Assembly (NCBI GenBank): GCA_037445875.1 | Contig: JBBIJR010000099.1 | Span: 1-11,304, forward strand | Direction of reading: 5' to 3' | DNA length: 11,304 nt | From: JBBIJR01 sp037445875 | Lineage (GTDB): Bacteria; CLD3; SB21 | Shown here: positions 8,001 to 11,304 of the stretch, one piece after another | Position numbering within the stretch: the stretch's first letter is position 1 | Layout: every line of letters begins with the position of its first letter | Notes under the pieces: generated by a model | Told to the model about the DNA's origin: nothing | The model's input: the letters and a program-made list of their open reading frames with translations, nothing else | Database searches by the model: none | Position numbers and translations under genes: made by a program

Positions 8001-8774
8001 ATGGCCTCCATCCATCCCACGAGCATCGTCGATCCCCGGGCCACACTGGATGACTCGGTGGCCGTTGGCGCCTATACGCTGATCGACGGACCGGTGCATA
8101 TCGGCGCGGGCTGCACGATCGGTTCGCACGTCCGCGTGTGCGCTCACACCGCCATCGGCGCTCGCTGCCGGGTGTTCCACGGAGCCGTACTGGGGGAGAT
8201 ACCGCAGGACATGAAGTTCGCCGGAGAGGAGAGCGCACTCGAAATCGGCGACCGGACGACGATTCGCGAGTACGTGACCATCAACCGCGGAACAGCCGCC
8301 TCCGGCCTGACACGCATTGGGAGCGAGAGCCTGATCCTCGCATACGCCCATGTCGCGCACGATTGCCGCGTGGGCAACCATGTAATACTGGCGAACGGCG
8401 TGCAGCTGGGCGGCCACGTCACGGTCGAGAACTATGCGGGCATCGGCGGCCTGGTTCCGGTTCATCAGTTTGTACGAATCGGCACGCACGCTTTCGTCGG
8501 GGGCGGCTTCCGTGTTGCCCGGGACGTTCCCCCGTACGTTCTGGCCGCCGGGGAACCGCTTACCTTCAAGGGCTTGAACTACGTCGGACTTCGGCGGCGT
8601 GGGATTTCCGAAGAAGCCATTCGGAGGCTGGATAGAGCTTACTTCATCATCTATCGATCGAAGCTGCCCCTTTCTGCCGCATTGTCGAGGATAGCGGAGG
8701 ATCTCCCGGCTTCAGAAGAAGTGACGAACGTCGTGGAATTCTGTCGCAGCACCGGGCGCGGGATCATCCGGTAG
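8001..8774 (+). CDS. lpxA: acyl-ACP--UDP-N-acetylglucosamine O-acyltransferase
   Basis: LpxA catalyses the first lipid A step, moving a 3-hydroxyacyl chain from ACP to the 3-OH of UDP-GlcNAc (EC 2.3.1.129) in the cytoplasm. The protein is 257 residues (E. coli: 262). Residues 1-190 are left-handed beta-helix hexapeptide repeats. Family signatures are IPQDMKFAGE (about 67-76), IREYVTINRGT (88-98), AHVAHDCRVGN with likely catalytic base H120, and VPPYVLAAGEP; the C-terminal helical part reads GLRRRGIS. The position equivalent to E. coli G173, part of the acyl-length ruler, is Gly (G168), compatible with a long chain; the position of E. coli H191 is Pro186. I chose the ATG at 8001, 10 nt after glgA; the frame stays open further upstream but only inside glgA. 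No strong Shine-Dalgarno site is seen. Its 3' end overlaps the convergent permease gene by 11 nt. Confidence 0.94.
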   Translation: MASIHPTSIVDPRATLDDSVAVGAYTLIDGPVHIGAGCTIGSHVRVCAHTAIGARCRVFHGAVLGEIPQDMKFAGEESALEIGDRTTIREYVTINRGTAASGLTRIGSESLILAYAHVAHDCRVGNHVILANGVQLGGHVTVENYAGIGGLVPVHQFVRIGTHAFVGGGFRVARDVPPYVLAAGEPLTFKGLNYVGLRRRGISEEAIRRLDRAYFIIYRSKLPLSAALSRIAEDLPASEEVTNVVEFCRSTGRGIIR

Positions 8775-10005
8775 CGGCGCGGCGGCGATAACGGCGCCAC
8801 ATGGCAGCCGGGCTCCAACGCTGGCCCTGCAGAAGGAGCGCGGTCTCAAACGTTCTGCCGGCGACGTGCAGGCAAATGGTCAGAAACGCGGCCAGGACCA
8901 CGCTGGTGCCGAGCACATGGTACCAAGGCGGCGGCGAGACGGCCACTCTCAACATCATGAACGTCGGCGTCAACGGAGGGACATAGGACAGCACCTGGAC
9001 GAGCAAGGAATGGGGATCGCTGAGGACGAGGAACGCGAACGCCGTCGGCAGCACACCCAGCAGCGACAACACGCTCTGCACGTATTGCACGTCCTGTTCC
9101 GATCCCAGCGCGGCGCCCGCCGTGGCGAACAGGGCGGCGAACATGAGATAGCCGAGGACGAAGTACAGCAACAACAGCAGCAGTGTTGTCGGGTCGGTCA
9201 GCACTTCAAACGTACTTCGTGCGAAAATCAGCGCCGCGGCGGTCCAGACGGCCAGCTGCGTCAGGCCCACCATCCCCAAACCGGCGATCTTGCCGGCCAT
9301 TAGTTCCCCCGCGCTGACCGAAGACAGGATCATCTCGAGGACCTTTGTGCCGCGCTCTTCGAGCAGGCCCCTCAGGAACCCGCCGCCTGAATTGATGATC
9401 GAAAAAGAGAGCATCAGTACAACCGTGATGGCGAGGGTATATCGCCGGAGCAGTTCCTCATCCGAACCGCGGACCGCCACCTCGATCATTCGGAGAGGAC
9501 GCACAACCTGACGCAGGGTCTCTGAATCGGAGTACACCCGGCCCAGCTGTTCCTCCATAAGTATTTCCCGCAGCGCCGATTCCAGAGAGGCGGCGACGGC
9601 GGATCGTTGGAAGGAACGGTGGAACACGGCAGTGCGCGAGACCGCCAGGTCGGCACCGAGGTACAGGAAGCCGTCGGCAGCGCCGGCCTCGATCAACGAT
9701 CTTCCTTCAGCCGCCGCGCGCCCAGAGTCCGGCTCCTCGACTTCCAACCACTGGAATTTGTAAGGGGTGTCCGTCGATAGCTTCTCCTCCATCCGAACGG
9801 CCACCCAGCCCGTCCGGTCGGCAACCGCCAGATGAATCTCACCGTCGGAAGCGTCGCTGGCAAGCCAGGTCGGAAGGACGGTAAACAGCGCGATGATAAA
9901 CGGAAGAAGAATCAGGGAGAACAAGAACGCGCGGGAACGCACGCGCTGTGTATACTCCCAGCGCAGGATGCGCAGCGTGCGGCCGGTGAACAGCGGATAC
10001 TTCAT
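8764..10005 (-). CDS. ABC-2 type permease, NatB/YhaP-like
   Basis: This is a 413-residue membrane protein. An N-terminal basic cytoplasmic stretch (residues 1-25) leads to the first membrane helix (about 26-48). A soluble extracytoplasmic domain of about 140 residues follows (about 50-185), then five further hydrophobic segments from about 188 to 395. The sequence LLEERGTKVLEMILSSVSAGELMAGKI after the second helix is the hallmark of NatB/YhaP-type ABC-2 permeases (ABC2_membrane_3). NatAB exports Na+ in Bacillus, but the substrate here cannot be told. The partner ATPase gene, normally adjacent, is not in this window. The gene starts 6 nt after the stop of the thioredoxin-like gene, so the two form an operon. 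Its 3' end runs 11 nt into the end of lpxA on the other strand. Confidence 0.88.
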   Translation of the reverse strand: MKYPLFTGRTLRILRWEYTQRVRSRAFLFSLILLPFIIALFTVLPTWLASDASDGEIHLAVADRTGWVAVRMEEKLSTDTPYKFQWLEVEEPDSGRAAAEGRSLIEAGAADGFLYLGADLAVSRTAVFHRSFQRSAVAASLESALREILMEEQLGRVYSDSETLRQVVRPLRMIEVAVRGSDEELLRRYTLAITVVLMLSFSIINSGGGFLRGLLEERGTKVLEMILSSVSAGELMAGKIAGLGMVGLTQLAVWTAAALIFARSTFEVLTDPTTLLLLLLYFVLGYLMFAALFATAGAALGSEQDVQYVQSVLSLLGVLPTAFAFLVLSDPHSLLVQVLSYVPPLTPTFMMLRVAVSPPPWYHVLGTSVVLAAFLTICLHVAGRTFETALLLQGQRWSPAAMWRRYRRRAATG

Positions 10006-10011
10006 GACCCG

Positions 10012-10509
10012 CTACTGCGCATAACCTTTTTCTTTGAGGAAGGCCTCGTACGGTTTGCTGACGTAGTGCTTGTCGCCGATGAACTCGAGGATATGTAGGA
10101 ATTCGGTTGCCTGGATGTAGCCCGGTACGAGTGTGATCATGTCGGCATTGGAGGCGAAAAAGGCGGTGGCGGGATAGCCGTTGACACCCATCATCTGCGT
10201 GAAATACGCCGCCTGGTACGTCGTGCCCTTGTAGGTCAGCACCCCATCCGTTTCAGGGTTCAGTTTCACCAGAACGAACCGCTCGCGAAGATAGCGGGAG
10301 ACGCCGGCGTCCCCGTAGGTTTTGTTGTCCATGACCTTGCACCATCCGCACCATTCCGTGTAGACGTCCACGAGGACCGGCTTGTTTTCTCGGAGCGCCT
10401 TATCGAGGCCTTCGTCGAAGGAGTGCCAGACCAGGTCCGAGCCGGCGCGCCCGGGGGTCCATGACAGAAAGAGCAGCGCAAACAGAGCGATCGGTAGCCA
10501 TCGTTTCAT
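10012..10509 (-). CDS. exported thioredoxin-like protein (CGWC active site)
   Basis: This is a 165-residue protein with a signal peptide: MKR, a hydrophobic core, then a likely cleavage after about residue 22 (PGRAGS). A thioredoxin fold follows. The redox motif is C54-G-W-C57 within VYTEWCGWCKVMDNKTY, and the cis-proline is P113 in GYPATAFF. The form resembles Thioredoxin_7/SoxW-like periplasmic proteins rather than cytoplasmic TrxA (CGPC). It is probably a periplasmic thiol-disulfide reductase or a thiol protector; the partner is unknown. The ATG at 10509 has GAGGAA 5 nt upstream and a good promoter further up. It is the first gene of a two-gene operon with the ABC-2 permease. Confidence 0.88.
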   Translation of the reverse strand: MKRWLPIALFALLFLSWTPGRAGSDLVWHSFDEGLDKALRENKPVLVDVYTEWCGWCKVMDNKTYGDAGVSRYLRERFVLVKLNPETDGVLTYKGTTYQAAYFTQMMGVNGYPATAFFASNADMITLVPGYIQATEFLHILEFIGDKHYVSKPYEAFLKEKGYAQ

Positions 10510-10514
10510 CTACA

Positions 10515-10520
10515 TTCCTC
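10515..10520 (-). promoter_or_regulatory. ribosome binding site of the thioredoxin-like gene
   Basis: On the minus strand GAGGAA is followed after 5 nt by the ATG at 10509. It is a good Shine-Dalgarno site that fixes the start. Confidence 0.7.
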
Positions 10521-10531
10521 GTTCAACGTCA

Positions 10532-10562
10532 ATCGAATCTGTCTTCACAACGGGGATTCGAT
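10532..10562 (-). repeat. 8-bp inverted repeat in the leader of the thioredoxin/permease operon
   Basis: ATCGAATC (10532-10539) and GATTCGAT (10555-10562) are perfect inverted copies separated by 15 nt. They lie between the predicted transcription start and the ribosome site, so they could form an mRNA leader hairpin or be a protein binding site. Confidence 0.45.
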
Positions 10563-10563
10563 A

Positions 10564-10598
10564 CCTCTATTTCCGTCGGCTGATAACTAATATAGAGG
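10564..10598. repeat. 7-bp inverted repeat overlapping the -10 element
   Basis: CCTCTAT (10564-10570) and ATAGAGG (10592-10598) are perfect inverted copies with 21 nt between them. The right arm overlaps the -10 element and the predicted transcription start falls near the centre, a placement that suits an operator. It may also be chance. Confidence 0.35.
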
Positions 10599-10617
10599 GA
10601 AGAACCTGTATTTTCAA
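10589..10617 (-). promoter_or_regulatory. sigma70-type promoter of the thioredoxin-like/ABC permease operon
   Basis: On the minus strand TTGAAA (10617-10612) and TATATT (10594-10589) are separated by exactly 17 nt. The -35 matches TTGACA at five of six positions and the -10 matches TATAAT at five of six. Transcription would start near 10582, leaving a leader of about 70 nt before the ATG at 10509. Confidence 0.65.
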
Positions 10618-10629
10618 GGACGGAAACTG

Positions 10630-10706
10630 TGCGAGAGGTTCAGGGCGGGAAGTCTTCCCGGCCCTACAACACGCGCCTCGCAATGGGGGTCCCGAAAAAA
10701 GACTTC
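10630..10706. other. structured intergenic segment with nested and alternative hairpins
   Basis: A near-perfect hairpin is centred on T10653: CGGGAAG (10646-10652) pairs with CTTCCCG (10654-10660) and extends through AGGG/CCCT with one bulged base. An outer pair TGCGAG (10630-10635) with CTCGCA (10677-10682) encloses it. The arm GAAGTCTT (10649-10656) could instead pair with AAGACTTC (10699-10706). No T-run follows on either strand, so it is not a standard terminator. Function is unknown; it could be a small structured RNA, a protein binding site or a repeat remnant. Confidence 0.4.
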
Positions 10707-10936
10707 AAAGAGTTTTATGCATTCCGCTGGGTTTTCGGCTGTTATTGAGTGCGGGTTAGCAGCCAGCACGGCGGTGTGGACTCATGTCAACGGGAAGAAC
10801 ACACAACAACGCTTCAATTCGACTAACAACAATAGTTTACGATTTCCCCTTAGCATGTTTTGCATAAGCCATATTCATAAATCCAACTCTGCACCGGAAC
10901 CGGGTGGCAATCCTATCTGGCCAGCCGTTCAGCCAT
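10707..10936. other. intergenic region upstream of the AraC-like gene, no gene seen
   Basis: About 230 bases become A/T-rich toward 10800-10880. I see no tRNA, no convincing coding region and no strong sigma70 promoter for the downstream gene. The promoter of the AraC-like gene should lie here but could not be assigned. Confidence 0.5.
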
Positions 10937-10943
10937 GAGGAGG
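10937..10943 (+). promoter_or_regulatory. strong ribosome binding site of the AraC-like gene
   Basis: GAGGAGG is 5 nt before the ATG at 10949. It is the best Shine-Dalgarno site in the window and selects this ATG over the in-frame ATG at 10904. Confidence 0.8.
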
Positions 10944-10948
10944 TATCC

Positions 10949-11206
10949 ATGGGGAGAATCAATTCCGGCCGTGCTCGTCCAGCGCTCACCGTTTGCATGA
11001 TCGAAAAGATTATTGCGGATCGATTCGATGATCCGCAATTCGATGTCAAGCGCCTTGCGGCGTCATTGGGAGTTTCCACGCAGTATCTCTACGAAGTCGT
11101 GAACATTGCCCTCGGCGTTACTCCCCGACGGCTGATCGAGTCCTTACGTCTTCGAAAGGCCGCTCAGTTGATCAACGAAAGGCGAAGGCCAATGATCTGT
11201 GTCTGA
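10949..11206 (+). CDS. short AraC/XylS-type DNA-binding protein with a single helix-turn-helix (possibly truncated)
   Basis: This is an 85-residue protein. Residues about 18-75 match the first half of the AraC-family DNA-binding domain: an initial helix (ALTVCMIEKIIADRF), then FDVKRLAASLGVSTQYLYEVVN as the first helix-turn-helix, then the linker GVTPRRLIESLRLRKAAQLI. A full AraC domain of about 100 residues continues with a second helix-turn-helix; here the protein ends at RRRPMICV and a terminator begins 7 nt after the stop. None of the three frames in the next 90 bases restores the missing half. The strong ribosome site suggests that the gene is expressed. It could be a natural one-motif regulator or a 3'-deleted AraC gene. 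No ligand-binding domain is present. The family is clear; the functional state is uncertain. Confidence 0.75.
   Translation: MGRINSGRARPALTVCMIEKIIADRFDDPQFDVKRLAASLGVSTQYLYEVVNIALGVTPRRLIESLRLRKAAQLINERRRPMICV
11012..11039 (+). repeat. 10-bp inverted repeat with overlapping 8-bp direct repeats inside the AraC-like gene
   Basis: ATTGCGGATC (11012-11021) and GATCCGCAAT (11030-11039) are perfect inverted copies around an 8-nt spacer. ATTCGATG also occurs twice in direct orientation (11023-11030 and 11038-11045). The mRNA could fold into a stable hairpin about 60 nt into the gene, or the site could be an operator. Confidence 0.45.
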
Positions 11207-11212
11207 GGAATC

Positions 11213-11247
11213 GAGAACGCCTGCACGTGCAGGCGTTCTCTCTTATT
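11213..11247 (+). terminator. rho-independent terminator: perfect 28-bp palindrome plus T-rich tail
   Basis: GAGAACGCCTGCAC (11213-11226) is followed directly by its exact reverse complement (11227-11240), then TCTTATT. In RNA this gives a strong GC-rich stem with a minimal loop and a short U-rich tail. It begins 7 nt after the stop of the AraC-like gene. The symmetry would also let it work for transcription from the right, although the left flank has no T-run on the minus strand. It probably also served as the target of the adjacent intron. Confidence 0.8.
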
Positions 11248-11304
11248 GCGTGCCAAGCATGTTCGACCACTTGGAGGTGCAAGTCCTCTACTCAACCTGA
11301 TGGA
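11248..11304 (+). mobile_element. 5' end of a class C (IIC) group II intron, cut by the window edge
   Basis: From 11248 the sequence GCGTGCCAAGCATG, and about 12 nt later GGAGGTGCAAGTCC, resembles the start of IIC introns as I remember it from the Oceanobacillus iheyensis intron (GTGTGCC..GCATG, then GGGTGAGAGTCC at the same distance). GAGG (11274-11277) and CCTC (11285-11288) form the expected small hairpin of domain I. IIC introns characteristically insert just downstream of intrinsic terminator stem-loops, exactly the situation here: 7 nt of T-rich exon separate the 28-bp palindrome from the intron. The second base is C where the usual start is GTG, so the exact boundary is uncertain by a few bases. 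The reverse transcriptase gene and domains V-VI would lie beyond the window. Confidence 0.62.

Noticed and set aside
8764..9511. Plus-strand frames opposite the ABC permease (for example 8866-9303, Gln/Arg-rich)
   Set aside because: The Gln/Arg/His-rich translation is the usual shadow of a Leu/Ala/Val-rich membrane protein on the other strand.
10904..10948. Upstream ATG for the AraC-like gene
   Set aside because: It has no ribosome site, whereas the ATG at 10949 has GAGGAGG at ideal spacing and the family match begins after it.

Overview
The window suggests a Gram-negative bacterium of the Fibrobacteres-Chlorobi-Bacteroidetes (FCB) group or a related candidate phylum. The left end carries the C-terminal part of a SprA-type type IX secretion translocon protein, a family essentially limited to that group. 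An lpxA gene shows that the cell makes lipid A. Coding DNA looks GC-rich by eye and most genes use Shine-Dalgarno-like sites, so a typical low-GC Bacteroidetes genome is less likely than a deeper FCB lineage. The phylum is inference; the gene families are read directly.

Layout. (1) 1-3369, +: 3' part of sprA, cut by the window edge. (2) 3370-3731: AT-richer intergenic DNA. (3) 3732-8774, +: a tight five-gene run: radical SAM/SPASM protein, low-molecular-weight (LMW) phosphatase with a very basic N-terminal tail, exported DUF3108 protein, glycogen synthase glgA, and lpxA. Junctions are a 22-nt gap, a 4-nt ATGA overlap, a 1-nt TAGTG overlap and a 10-nt gap, so co-transcription is very likely. 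(4) 8764-10509, -: a two-gene operon of an exported thioredoxin-like protein and a NatB/YhaP-like ABC-2 permease. It converges on lpxA with an 11-nt overlap and has a good sigma70-type promoter at 10589-10617. (5) 10510-10948: regulatory/intergenic DNA with several inverted repeats. (6) 10949-11206, +: a small AraC-type protein holding only the first of the two usual helix-turn-helix motifs. (7) 11213-11304: a perfect 28-bp palindrome acting as terminator, followed at once by what looks like the 5' end of a bacterial class C (IIC) group II intron that runs off the window.

How the genes may work together. The + operon mixes cell-envelope work (lpxA, the exported DUF3108 protein) with storage glucan synthesis (glgA), a possible signalling phosphatase and a radical SAM enzyme of unknown substrate. 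A shared pathway is not proved. The most notable points are the terminator-targeted intron end at the right edge, the half-length AraC protein in front of it, and the protamine-like tail on the phosphatase.
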